Of a DNA stretch of 42,863 nt, positions 16,247 through 25,117 are shown piece by piece. The notes under the pieces were generated by a model that had not been told where the DNA came from, ran no database searches, and saw only the letters and a program-made list of their open reading frames with translations. Positions within the stretch are counted from its first letter, which is position 1. Each line of letters starts with the position of its first letter. Source of the DNA: Acidobacteriota bacterium (lineage in GTDB: Bacteria; Actinomycetota; Acidimicrobiia; Acidimicrobiales; RAAP-2). The translations under genes and the position numbers were made by a program. The stretch covers positions 1-42,863 of the forward strand of contig JAGWWX010000006.1 of the NCBI GenBank assembly GCA_018970215.1, in the 5' to 3' direction.

Positions 16247-18343
16247 CTATTTCGGTGGAGATTCATTGACAGCCCTGCGATGAGACCTCGCCAGACTCGT
16301 GATTTTTTCTAACTCTGGACCAACAGCACGAGTGATAAATCTCATGTAGGACTGTGACGGTGCTCCGCGGTTGGCCATTGTGGCGACACCGCCAACAATT
16401 GCGGGGCAGATCTTATTGATACAGAAATATTTCGTCATGCTGATATACCGAAAACCATTCGCCTTGACAATGTCTCGCCGTAGCTCCTGCCGTTGCACGT
16501 TGACTGCGACAGACAGTGGAGTACTACATCGATTCAAACGAACATTCTCTTTGAGGCACTCAATGGGAGAAACTTTCCGAGATGGCCACCCGCCGACGTC
16601 GACCACAGGAACATCGCCCGCTCGCTTCGAAAGTTCCCGCACAAACGTGCGCAATCCACCAACCCACTGACGGTCGGTGGCTACTCCACTTCGAGGATTT
16701 CTCTCGACAAAACTCAAAACGATGACATCTGGCTGGACTTCCGAGATGACTGAAAGTGCGTTAGCACGCCACTCGCGACAAGCATCGGCCCTTGCATTTC
16801 CCGTATTGTCATATGCCGCATTATTGCGACATCCGTGACGGGCTGTGACATACATTTGAGCATGCTCCTGTGCCGCAAGGGGTTGCAGACTCGCCGCAAG
16901 CGCAACGGCGCGACCATCTCCTATCAACAAAATCCGGGCTCGGCCAAGCTCATCACCAACACGACACACTCGTGCCGTCGTATCGTTGCCGCGAGCAGTG
17001 CAATCCCAAAATGCCTTGGAGTCGGCATCTTTCACGAGATTCGAAGCTCCTGGTAGGTAACTCGAAACCTTCACCTTTGAAGCATTTGCTGTCACCTTCG
17101 AGAGAAGATCGCGCAGTTCCCGATTGTCGGGGTAGAACTCAGGGTCTAGATGAGTCGGGAACGCCAGCTGCAACGCCGTTGGCGGAGGAGCGCGAAATGC
17201 CGTGATCGGCTTGTAGTGAGACATATTGGCAAACCCGAAAGAAAATAGAACCGTGACGGTGATGAGGATGGCTGTACCTCGATACGTAATCTTGAAGTCC
17301 AGTTCGTCACGTACGCGGTCATCTTCTGGGTCGAGCCATTTCAACACTGGAACTTCAATGAAGTGGTGGCTTAGAACAGCGAGCACCATCGCTCCCAAAA
17401 GTACGAGAAGTCGCCATGACATCGAAAGAGACTCACTCCGAGCGTTCGCGAGCAAAACAAGACCCGGAACAAACCAGAGATAAAACGCAAACGTGTAGCG
17501 CCCTAGTGATGACAAGGGACGAAACTCAAAAATACGCTCAAGTCGACCCGCACCGTCTGGAGCCCACGCTGCAATGATCGCTACGGTGGAAAGCGCAATG
17601 GCGACACCGATAAAGCCGTTGTACTCCCGGCCCAAATGCAGCTTGACCGACGCGACCAGTATGACGATGAGTCCGAGCGATGCAAGCACATCGTGGACGA
17701 AAGTCACTTGGACGTCGCTACGATCGTGATACCACGAATACATGGCCCCCACAGAGAATGCCATCACACTCGACACAACGGAGTAGTAGTGGACCTCACC
17801 TGCGGCGAGTAGCGCAAGCGCCATAGCAATCCAGAAAATTGTTCGCGTCGCTTTTTCTGAAGCACGTTGCCGTATGTAGTAATACGCTGCCGCCCAGACA
17901 ACAATGCTCTGTTGGAGCAGACTGATAGTCCAAAACTGCGAGAATGGACTCGACGTAAGTGACGCCGACACCGGATGTCCATTGGAGGTGTCGAGTTGAA
18001 AATCGGTATAAAAGAGAATGACGGAGCGCGCCGTGGACATAAATGAGTCCAGGTGGCTATATCCGTAGACGACGATAATGAAAGCACCTGTCAGGATTGA
18101 CACCACTGCCGTCAGGGGCACAACCCGTCGGAGGCGATATGCGATGACGTCGGTAAAGAAAGCACGGAGTGGGAGATCGGATCGTTCCGAAATGTGTCGC
18201 GAAGCAAAAAATCCGGCGATGACAAAGCCGATATCGAGTCCGACAAACCCACCGGTGAACGGACCCACTCCACTCAGCCAGGACGCTACCAAAATCATTG
18301 CAACAACACGAAGTCCTTCGATTCCCTGAATTCGCTCGCGCAC
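16247..18343 (-). CDS. OafA-like acyltransferase-3/SGNH protein with degenerate active sites
   Basis: 698 aa. Residues 1-350 form about ten helices of the acyltransferase-3 fold (EGLRVVAMILVASW, GGFVGLDIGFVIAGFFASRHI, AYRLRRVVPL), and residues 440-690 an extracytoplasmic SGNH-like domain. Working members add acetyl groups to surface glycans. Here the family residues are changed: the conserved His of the first helix is Leu23, the FWSLxVEEQ motif reads FWTISLLQQ (137-145), the GDS nucleophile motif reads IGDG (Gly477) and the C-terminal DxxH pair is not found. It may therefore be a non-catalytic binding or scaffolding protein; this is inference. The GTG start has a TAGGAT hexamer 6 nt upstream. 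It is the first gene of the ugd operon, divergent from a GT2 gene. Confidence 0.8.
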   Translation of the reverse strand: MRERIQGIEGLRVVAMILVASWLSGVGPFTGGFVGLDIGFVIAGFFASRHISERSDLPLRAFFTDVIAYRLRRVVPLTAVVSILTGAFIIVVYGYSHLDSFMSTARSVILFYTDFQLDTSNGHPVSASLTSSPFSQFWTISLLQQSIVVWAAAYYYIRQRASEKATRTIFWIAMALALLAAGEVHYYSVVSSVMAFSVGAMYSWYHDRSDVQVTFVHDVLASLGLIVILVASVKLHLGREYNGFIGVAIALSTVAIIAAWAPDGAGRLERIFEFRPLSSLGRYTFAFYLWFVPGLVLLANARSESLSMSWRLLVLLGAMVLAVLSHHFIEVPVLKWLDPEDDRVRDELDFKITYRGTAILITVTVLFSFGFANMSHYKPITAFRAPPPTALQLAFPTHLDPEFYPDNRELRDLLSKVTANASKVKVSSYLPGASNLVKDADSKAFWDCTARGNDTTARVCRVGDELGRARILLIGDGRAVALAASLQPLAAQEHAQMYVTARHGCRNNAAYDNTGNARADACREWRANALSVISEVQPDVIVLSFVERNPRSGVATDRQWVGGLRTFVRELSKRAGDVPVVDVGGWPSRKVSPIECLKENVRLNRCSTPLSVAVNVQRQELRRDIVKANGFRYISMTKYFCINKICPAIVGGVATMANRGAPSQSYMRFITRAVGPELEKITSLARSHRRAVNESPPK

Positions 18344-18349
18344 GATAAA

Positions 18350-18355
18350 ATCCTA
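18350..18355 (-). promoter_or_regulatory. Predicted -10 element of the acyltransferase-ugd-uxs-epimerase-GT4 operon
   Basis: TAGGAT on the minus strand, then 6 nt and the GTG start at 18343. This would drive the five-gene operon down to 11859. Confidence 0.45.
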
Positions 18356-18427
18356 GTGGGGAAAAGTAAATTCTTTAAGTTCCTCGCAGTAGCACAACGA
18401 CTCGTCGCAGCACCAGTTAGGACCTAA

Positions 18428-19351
18428 ATGTCACTGTCGAATCCGGTGAGCGTATCGGTGATTATTTGCGCTTACACCGCGGAGCGATGGGATTCGTTGG
18501 TGCGAGCCCTCGAGGGCGTCAGCCAGCAAACACTGCAACCGAGCGATCTAATTCTTGCCGTGGATCACAACCCCGACCTAGCGATGCGAATTATCCAAGA
18601 ACTGAAGCCTCGGTTTCCAGCTCTCACTGTGGCGCAGGTCAATACGGGACCCTCGGGAATTGGAAGCGCGCGAAATATTGGAATCTCACACTCGCACGGC
18701 GACCTCGTGGTTTTTCTTGATGATGACGCCGCCCCCCGCAATACGTGGCTGGAAGAAATTGTCACGCCTTTTACTGATAGCACCGTCGGTGTCGTCGCAG
18801 GGCACGTAACCCCAAAGTGGATGGGCAGTACAAAAGCACCTCGATGGTTCCCCCCGGAATATTTCTGGGTCGTAGGCGCCACCTGGCGCGGCTTTGGTAC
18901 ATCCGAGGCGGATATCCGGAACCCTATCGGCGCATCGATGGCGATCCGGCGAGAGCTGCTCGAATCTGTTGGAGGTTTCGACGTGAACATCGTCTATGGC
19001 AATGACGAGACCGATCTCTGTTTTCGCATTCGTGACGAGTCCCCCGGAATTCGCACCGTCTACGCACCTCGCTCTGAAGTATTTCATGAAGTTTCCGCTA
19101 CCCGTCAAACGGTTCGCTACTTTTTTCGGCGATGTTGGGTGGAAGGTGTCGCCAAGGGTTCGACCAGTGAGCGACATGGACGAGGAACACTTCGACGTGA
19201 ACTTGACTACTGCGTTCGCTACCTTACGACGGGTGTCATTGGCTCTTTAGTAACACTCCGGCTCGGTCGCATTGTTTGTCTCGTCGGTGGATTCACCACA
19301 ACATTGGCTGGCTGGATAGTTTCTCGACTCAAAAAACAGTTGTCGAAATAA
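18428..19351 (+). CDS. Glycosyltransferase family 2 (GT-A fold)
   Basis: 307 aa. It has the classic GT2 N terminus VSVSVIICAYTAERWDSLVRAL, then SGIGSARNIGISHSHGDLVVFLDDDAAP with the metal-binding acidic triplet DDD near residue 100, GASMAIRRELLESVGGFDV and the GNDETDLCFR motif that holds the ED catalytic base. A short hydrophobic stretch at the C terminus (LVTLRLGRIVCLVGGFTTTLAGWI) may anchor it to the membrane. It probably adds a sugar to the surface polysaccharide repeat unit. It is the only plus-strand gene in the polysaccharide locus, divergent from the acyltransferase gene and directly abutting the convergent GT2 gene (stops adjacent, 19351/19352). ATG start; no clear ribosome site. Confidence 0.87.
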   Translation: MSLSNPVSVSVIICAYTAERWDSLVRALEGVSQQTLQPSDLILAVDHNPDLAMRIIQELKPRFPALTVAQVNTGPSGIGSARNIGISHSHGDLVVFLDDDAAPRNTWLEEIVTPFTDSTVGVVAGHVTPKWMGSTKAPRWFPPEYFWVVGATWRGFGTSEADIRNPIGASMAIRRELLESVGGFDVNIVYGNDETDLCFRIRDESPGIRTVYAPRSEVFHEVSATRQTVRYFFRRCWVEGVAKGSTSERHGRGTLRRELDYCVRYLTTGVIGSLVTLRLGRIVCLVGGFTTTLAGWIVSRLKKQLSK

Positions 19352-20077
19352 CTACGACCGCTGTCGTTCGTGCCAGAGAACCCGCAAGATGCGTAGGCCA
19401 TCGCGCACAGAATTCAACTTCGATTCGCCGCCCACGCGCGGTGATTCCCACGAAGTGAATTCACCAATTTTGAAGGGCGAGCGGGATAGGCGTGCGGCGA
19501 GTTGAATCTCAAACTCGAATCCATCGCCTAATCCTTCCGTTACAGGCAACACTCTTCGGTGATACGCGTTAAATCCATAGGTGATGTCGGTCCACGACAT
19601 GTCGGCGATTTGATTAGCGCACCACGTCAGTAAGCGGTTTCCAAACGCTCGCCATTTCGTAAAGTCAGAAGAGCCGCCGCCTGGTTTGCAGCGACTGCCT
19701 TTGACGAAATCAAATTCTTCTCCCAGCAACATGTTGAGTGCGTCAAGAATGTCGAGAGGATCCATTGAGCCGTCACCATCACAGGTAATGAGTATGTGCC
19801 CTCGGGCTAGCTCGAGGCCCTGTTTGATTGCAGATCCTTTTCCGCGGCCTTTTTGTTCAACCAATACCGCGTCGGGACGAATATACGAAACTACATCCTT
19901 CGTGTCGTCGGTACTCGCCCAGTCGACGACGATAATCTCGTCAACCACGGAGGGAATCGCCGGCAATAGACGTCGTAAACCACGCGCTTCATTGTGAGTA
20001 GGGACAACGAGAGACACTGCGATTTCGTCCGCAGCAAGACCGAGCGCGGTACGGACATCAATATTGAGGTGCTTCAC
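19352..20077 (-). CDS. Glycosyltransferase family 2, dolichol-phosphate-mannose-synthase-like
   Basis: 241 aa. GT2 domain from residue 20: VSLVVPTHNEARGLRRLLPAI, DEIIVVDWASTDDT, GRGKGSAIKQGLELARGHILITCDGDGSMDP with the DGD metal site near residue 100, and KGSRCKPGG. This block layout is that of DPM1-like enzymes, which charge polyprenyl phosphate with a sugar from GDP- or UDP-sugar. It has no C-terminal membrane domain. Such a product would supply the GT-C-like membrane protein at 8238-10097 (inference). The GTG start overlaps the stop of the GT4 gene by 4 nt (GTGA), so the two are coupled. Confidence 0.87.
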   Translation of the reverse strand: MKHLNIDVRTALGLAADEIAVSLVVPTHNEARGLRRLLPAIPSVVDEIIVVDWASTDDTKDVVSYIRPDAVLVEQKGRGKGSAIKQGLELARGHILITCDGDGSMDPLDILDALNMLLGEEFDFVKGSRCKPGGGSSDFTKWRAFGNRLLTWCANQIADMSWTDITYGFNAYHRRVLPVTEGLGDGFEFEIQLAARLSRSPFKIGEFTSWESPRVGGESKLNSVRDGLRILRVLWHERQRS

Positions 20078-21165
20078 CGGCGCTCCCGCTCGCTCGCAAT
20101 TTCTTCGATAAGCCTACGGAATTGATCAGCGCATTCATCCCACGTCGAAAGTTCTTCGCGGTTCGTCTGGAAGTCTCGTAGTAACGCCTCACGAAGACCA
20201 TGAGCGATGTCACTGCCCGTCTCGGATGCAATGGCCTCAACAACTCCCCGCTCCGCAAGACTAACGACGCCAGAATTTCCTTCACGAGGGACGACGACAC
20301 GACAGCCCAGCAATGCCGCTTCGACGACGGCCATCGGATGAGTCTCGAAAGTGCTCGGAGCAATGACAATTCGAGCCGAAAGCAACTCCGAGCTCATCCC
20401 GTCTCGCTCTGCGCCTTCGAATGCTGCTACGGTCACCGCTTCCGCCACCCCGAGATCTCGTGCCTGAGTGAGAAGATTTTCGCGTTCACTGCCAACTCCA
20501 AGAATGGTCAAGCTCCACGGATTTCCGTCACGACGCAGCTCCGCCAAAGCTTCCACGACAAGATGGTGTCGCTTTTGGCGCTCAAGGCGGCCGATTGACA
20601 CAATCTTGAAGGGTTGTTTCTGCGGTGGATTCTGAACCGGGGGTAGGTCGGCGCCGTTGGGAATGTACTTCAGTGTCTTTAACTTCAACTGTCTCTGATA
20701 AAGATCAATCTCATGAGGTGCCGTTGCAACGGTGTACCTTGCACGGCGAAACCATCGACCAAGAACCCGGCGTTGAAGTGGGTACAAGGCGTGGCGAAGG
20801 GGGTTTGGGTTTGCACCTTCATGAAATACAACAATCGAAGGAATCTTGTGCCGGGCGGCAAATCGCAGGGCGTGCGCCGAAATCGCGGACTGATATCCGT
20901 CAATCAATAAAACATCGGGTGCCAATTTACGACACACCCTTGACCACCCCCAAGGAATAAAGGGATCGCCACCGGAAGGCCACGTCAAAACGCGATGCAC
21001 TTGCACCCCGTCAAGAATTTCATTGGTCGGAAGAAAATTGCCGGGGTTCGAAGTAACAACCGCGACGTCAAATTGGCGAGAAAGACGCATTGCGACCTCG
21101 CGGGCGTGAGTCTCAACTCCCCCGAGGGAAGGTCGATACCGGGCCGAGGCAATAACGACCTTCAT
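20074..21165 (-). CDS. Glycosyltransferase family 4 (GT-B fold)
   Basis: 363 aa. The N terminus MKVVIASARYRPSLGGVETHAREVAMRL has the GGVE motif of GT4 enzymes. The donor domain has KIVSIGRLERQKRHHLVVEAL, LTILGVGSERENL and the SARIVIAPSTFETHPMAVVEAAL segment with the E-x7-E motif. It probably builds the polysaccharide repeat unit at the cytoplasmic membrane face. It is first in a two-gene operon with the DPM1-like GT2. The ATG start has a TAGGGT hexamer 7 nt upstream. Confidence 0.87.
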   Translation of the reverse strand: MKVVIASARYRPSLGGVETHAREVAMRLSRQFDVAVVTSNPGNFLPTNEILDGVQVHRVLTWPSGGDPFIPWGWSRVCRKLAPDVLLIDGYQSAISAHALRFAARHKIPSIVVFHEGANPNPLRHALYPLQRRVLGRWFRRARYTVATAPHEIDLYQRQLKLKTLKYIPNGADLPPVQNPPQKQPFKIVSIGRLERQKRHHLVVEALAELRRDGNPWSLTILGVGSERENLLTQARDLGVAEAVTVAAFEGAERDGMSSELLSARIVIAPSTFETHPMAVVEAALLGCRVVVPREGNSGVVSLAERGVVEAIASETGSDIAHGLREALLRDFQTNREELSTWDECADQFRRLIEEIASERERR

Positions 21166-21172
21166 CTACCTA

Positions 21173-21178
21173 ACCCTA
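21173..21178 (-). promoter_or_regulatory. Predicted -10 element of the GT4-GT2 operon (leaderless)
   Basis: TAGGGT on the minus strand, 7 nt before the ATG at 21165. No ribosome site is visible. Confidence 0.4.
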
Positions 21179-21197
21179 ACTACCAGGGAGTGCTGGG

Positions 21198-21240
21198 GCG
21201 ACGGTTACCGCGGAAATAATCCATCCGCGGCAACCGTCGC
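21198..21240 (-). terminator. Long hairpin just after the 1253-aa secreted-protein gene
   Basis: Arms of 17 nt (21198-21214 and 21224-21240) with a 9-nt loop, beginning 4 nt after the stop codon at 21245. The one plus-strand mismatch (A21207/C21231) becomes a U-G pair in the minus-strand RNA. No U-run follows. Position and design match the hairpin after the paralogous gene at 10211. Confidence 0.65.
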
Positions 21241-21244
21241 TGAG

Positions 21245-24200
21245 TTATTGCAGCACAAGGCGCTTATTCACGGCATCAAAGATGACGCGGCGGGGCAACG
21301 AGGCGGGCGATGAACCAGTAACAGAGATGTAGTACGTCGTACCCGAGTAGGTCGCGGAATCGCTGATACCCCACATATTGGTCATCGTGGCACCCGTGAA
21401 GTTTGCTCCTGTCAAAAGCCCAGGGTTGAAGCTCAGTTGCCCCCCGATCGCAATCTGCTGAATGTTCACATTGGTGAGATTTGAGTTAGTGAAGTTCACA
21501 TTGGTGAGGTTGCTATTGATGAGCACCGCTCCCGTGAGGTTCAAGTTAGAGAGGTCAAGACCGCTCAAATTCTTCCTCACAAGAACAACACCAGGTCCAA
21601 AAATCATGCCGGAGACTTGCCGATAGCCCGTTGAAAGACTTGACATTGTCCCCGAGTTACTTACCGAACTAACACCATTCAGCGTCGTGTTAGCAAAATT
21701 GGCACCAGTGAGGTTGCATTGACCGAAGTAACTGTTGTTCAATGAGTCGTTACTGAAATTGACATTCGTCAAGTTAGCTCCGACAAACGTCATGTTGCTC
21801 AGGTCGCCCATGTTTGAAAGATCAGCGCCAGTCAAATTCTTGTTGAAGACCGCCATTCCCTTCGCCACCCAAACGCCGTTATAGATCACGCCACCGTACG
21901 AATACACGTTGGTGGTCGTGAAATTCGCGGTCATTTGCGAAGCGGCGGCACCGGTCATATTGGCATTCAACCGAGCGTTCACAAACGAAGTGCTGATCAG
22001 TGTTGCGTTGGAGAAATTGACTCCGCTGCCATTGTCTTTCGAGCCGCTGAAGTCAGTGTTTTGAATTGTTGCGTTCGAGAAGTCCACGTTGGCCAACGTG
22101 GCGCCACCGAAGTACGAATTGACGACGAATGAGTTTGAAAAGTCCAGACCGGACAAATTGAGCCCTACGAGATTGACACGATTCATCTTGTAGTAGTTGC
22201 CCACAATGGTCGAACACGTGGGATTGCTGGGCGTGCAGGCCAAGCGCACAATTTTGACAGGGTAGTCAAATACTTGTGTGGTATAGCCCGATCCCGATGT
22301 CACGGTAAGGCGCAAGTTCGCATTCAAGATGACACCGGTACCCGACGACGCAGCGACGGTCTCTTGGCATACAAATGAACCGGAGCGACCTGAGCACAGC
22401 GTGTTTCCCGAAGTACGGTCAGCCAGGCTGAAGGTGAAGTTATTGCCATCGGTCTGAGAAGTTGCGCTCACGAGCAGCGTCTGAGTACTTGGCGTGTACG
22501 TGACGAGAATCTTCGGCTGCGGGAGTGGCCCATCGGCACCCATCCGAAGTGTGCCACCAGGACCGGTGGCATCAGCGTTGGAGGCCGTCGCTGTGACGGT
22601 GTATGAGCCGTACGCCGGAATGTTCGCAAAAACAACATTGCGACCACAAGCGGTCTGCGTGGTGTCCACTGTTGATGAGGTTGGGTAACTCACAGTTCCC
22701 GTGAGGCGAACCGATACCGTACCTACTGATGATCCCCAGTACGTCGGGCAAGCGACGTAAACCGTCAGCGTTGCTTCCTGCACTCCGTAGTAGTTCGGCG
22801 CATACGTGAAGCTCGCCGGTCCAACAACAGGCGCGTTGGGGGTTACTGACAACGTGCCTTGGGCAGTTCCAGCGGCTCCGGTAGTGAGACCGTTGTCCGC
22901 AGTCACGCTCACGGTGTATTGCGTCGCGTAGGCCAGACCATTTGTGCCATCGCCATTAATTACACACGTCGTTGACGGAGCGGTCGAGGTACAGGTGTAC
23001 CCACCGGGCGTGATCGAGGCTGTGTACGAAACAATTGCTGCTCCGCCGTCCGAGGTTGGCGGATTCCAGTTAACGGTGAACTGACCTTTTGCTGACCCGA
23101 ACTGCCCCGCTGTCAAGGTCACGTTACGTGGCGCACCAGGAGCATCGCCCGTCGTGACGGTCGAACTAGCCACTGAGGTCGGTGATACACCGGCGACATT
23201 TGTCGCCGTCACCGTAAATGTGTAATCCGTATTAGCAGAGAGACCGTTGACGCGGCACGAGACATCAGGTGCAGTTGCGGTGCAAGTCTTATTGCCGGGC
23301 GAAGACTTCACCGTGTACGAAGTGACTGCGGATCCACCATCAGATTCTGGTGCCGTCCACGAGACAATAGCGCTACGAGCACCACGAGTTGCCTGAGGGT
23401 TTCGAGGGGCTGTCGGGACATTGGCCGTCGACACCGAACCCGACGGTGAACTAAAGCTGCCTGAGCCGACCGAATTCACTGCCTTCACGGTGAACGTGTA
23501 CGAAGTCTTGGTCGCAAGTCCCGTGACCGTGCAGGTGCGAGCCGGTGCAGTGATAGTGCAGGTCTTATTTCCGGGTGAGGACTTCACTTGGTACGACGTG
23601 ATGCCGATACCACCATCATCATCTGGTGCGTCCCACGACACGTCAATTTGCGTATCCCCCGAAGGAGTCCCCGTCACTGACTTCGGTGCACCGGGAAGCG
23701 TTGGAGTGCGCGAGGAGCTTGACGGAGAAGATGCCGCACTGGTGCCGATCGCGTTCGTCGCCTTAACGGTGAAGGTGTAATTGGCGTTGAGCGACAGTCC
23801 GGAAATGACACATGTTGTCGTTGGCGCCGACACTGAACATGACTTGTTTCCAGGAGAAGAGTACGCCGTGTACGAGGTCACTGGCGAACCCCCGTCTTTC
23901 GAAGGTGCTGACCAACTGATGGTCATCGAGGTGGAGGAGGCAACGGTGGCGGAAGGGGCACCGGGAGCTGACGGAGCGGTCGGGGCGTAATCCCAGAGCC
24001 AACGCTTCGTTCCCGAGAACTGGTAAACGTTTCCCGAGCCAGGGATGAGCAGCATGGTCGCCATCCAGTCCTGCGGGCCGTTGTTGTCCTCTTTGCCAAC
24101 TTTGGTCCACTTCAGAGTGCTGGCCGTTGTACCCGAAAGTTGGTAGGTCTTACCAATACCAGCCTCGCCGGTGAGGAGAAGACCGTTACCGGCACCGGCC

Positions 24201-25006
24201 GGCCCCATGGCGTGAGTACCAATCGCTTCGGGGCGAGAAGAAATCGAAGCCTTAGTGAAGTTGGCACCGTTTTGCACCCACGTGTACGTGGACTTTGCGT
24301 TGCAGCCACTGTCTGTGCAGCCGCCATGGATAACGTTGGCCTGCAGATCCGGGTCGTACGCCATCGCAAAGTGGTGGAGAAGCGGAGGTGTCGTGCCTGT
24401 CGTTGTTACTTGGGTCCAGTCCGAACCGTCAAACGACCAAAGATCACGCAGTGTGGTCGTTGTGTTGCGACCTCCAAATACATACACGAGCGAACGATTT
24501 GCGTCATAGGCAATACCGTGATCGAATCGTGCGCCGGGGGCGCGGGATGTTGATACTTGTGTCCAGTTAGTTCCACTCCAAGTCCATGTGTCGTTATAGC
24601 CCGTCGTGGTACCCCCACTCACTGAGTAGCCACCAAAAATTACAATGCGACCGATGGCGGCATCCCAAACCGCCCAGGCACCAGCGCGAGCTGATGGGGA
24701 GTTAGCGGTCGTGAGCTTGGTCCAGGTAGCACCTTCGTCTGTGGACTTCCACGTTTCGTTCTTATACACGCCACCGCTCGTCACGCCACCAAACAAAATG
24801 ATCGCGCTGTTCGCTTCGTCGTAGGCAATCGATGGGGCGATGAGGTTAGGAAGTGTTGCGGGAGTGGTGTTGCTCCATTGGCGGGCTGCGGTTTCACCGT
24901 GGCCTTCGCCTTCACCGCCATCATCGGCAAACGCCACAGATGATGTAGCCATTGACAGAACAGCGAGCAGCACCACCACAAGACGTTGAGTTCGACGCAT
25001 GAACAT
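21245..25006 (-). CDS. Large secreted protein: kelch-like propeller, fibronectin III repeats, pentapeptide repeats
   Basis: 1253 aa. Signal peptide of about 27 residues (VVVLLAVLSMATSSVAFA). Residues 40-345 hold kelch-type repeats (AYDEANSAIILFGG, WDAAIGRIVIFGGY, AYDANRSLVYVFGGRN), a beta-propeller like that of galactose oxidase. Four fibronectin III domains follow at about 346-435, 436-530, 531-622 and 623-718, each with a conserved short Cys pair (SSPGNKSCSVSAPTTTCVI). A beta-rich region (720-930) comes next, then pentapeptide repeats to about residue 1230 (GLNLSGLDFSNSF, ANVDFSNATIQNTDFSG, NLTNVNFTNSNLTNVNI). No sortase signal or membrane anchor is seen. It is probably a surface or extracellular adhesin or matrix protein, perhaps binding the polysaccharide made next door (inference). 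The ATG at 25006 follows AAGGAA; the ATG at 25000 is an alternative. Confidence 0.85.
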   Translation of the reverse strand: MFMRRTQRLVVVLLAVLSMATSSVAFADDGGEGEGHGETAARQWSNTTPATLPNLIAPSIAYDEANSAIILFGGVTSGGVYKNETWKSTDEGATWTKLTTANSPSARAGAWAVWDAAIGRIVIFGGYSVSGGTTTGYNDTWTWSGTNWTQVSTSRAPGARFDHGIAYDANRSLVYVFGGRNTTTTLRDLWSFDGSDWTQVTTTGTTPPLLHHFAMAYDPDLQANVIHGGCTDSGCNAKSTYTWVQNGANFTKASISSRPEAIGTHAMGPAGAGNGLLLTGEAGIGKTYQLSGTTASTLKWTKVGKEDNNGPQDWMATMLLIPGSGNVYQFSGTKRWLWDYAPTAPSAPGAPSATVASSTSMTISWSAPSKDGGSPVTSYTAYSSPGNKSCSVSAPTTTCVISGLSLNANYTFTVKATNAIGTSAASSPSSSSRTPTLPGAPKSVTGTPSGDTQIDVSWDAPDDDGGIGITSYQVKSSPGNKTCTITAPARTCTVTGLATKTSYTFTVKAVNSVGSGSFSSPSGSVSTANVPTAPRNPQATRGARSAIVSWTAPESDGGSAVTSYTVKSSPGNKTCTATAPDVSCRVNGLSANTDYTFTVTATNVAGVSPTSVASSTVTTGDAPGAPRNVTLTAGQFGSAKGQFTVNWNPPTSDGGAAIVSYTASITPGGYTCTSTAPSTTCVINGDGTNGLAYATQYTVSVTADNGLTTGAAGTAQGTLSVTPNAPVVGPASFTYAPNYYGVQEATLTVYVACPTYWGSSVGTVSVRLTGTVSYPTSSTVDTTQTACGRNVVFANIPAYGSYTVTATASNADATGPGGTLRMGADGPLPQPKILVTYTPSTQTLLVSATSQTDGNNFTFSLADRTSGNTLCSGRSGSFVCQETVAASSGTGVILNANLRLTVTSGSGYTTQVFDYPVKIVRLACTPSNPTCSTIVGNYYKMNRVNLVGLNLSGLDFSNSFVVNSYFGGATLANVDFSNATIQNTDFSGSKDNGSGVNFSNATLISTSFVNARLNANMTGAAASQMTANFTTTNVYSYGGVIYNGVWVAKGMAVFNKNLTGADLSNMGDLSNMTFVGANLTNVNFSNDSLNNSYFGQCNLTGANFANTTLNGVSSVSNSGTMSSLSTGYRQVSGMIFGPGVVLVRKNLSGLDLSNLNLTGAVLINSNLTNVNFTNSNLTNVNIQQIAIGGQLSFNPGLLTGANFTGATMTNMWGISDSATYSGTTYYISVTGSSPASLPRRVIFDAVNKRLVLQ

Positions 25007-25117
25007 TTTTTATTCCTTAATTTGGACGTACGCGGTACAAAAGCCGCTCTCGAACACTAGGCGGTCGGTCTAGGGCAATACAAGCCGGATTTCTGGGGTA
25101 CGTAGGGTCGAAAGTCC

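Noticed and set aside
21169-21180. Telomere-like CCTAACCCTAAC
   Set aside because: Less than two repeat units in a bacterial intergenic region; it is better explained as the TAGGGT -10 element of the GT4 gene.
21310-23990. CRISPR array or tandem DNA repeat in the large secreted-protein gene
   Set aside because: The periodicity is at protein level (fibronectin III and pentapeptide repeats); the DNA repeats are diverged and lack constant repeats with unique spacers.
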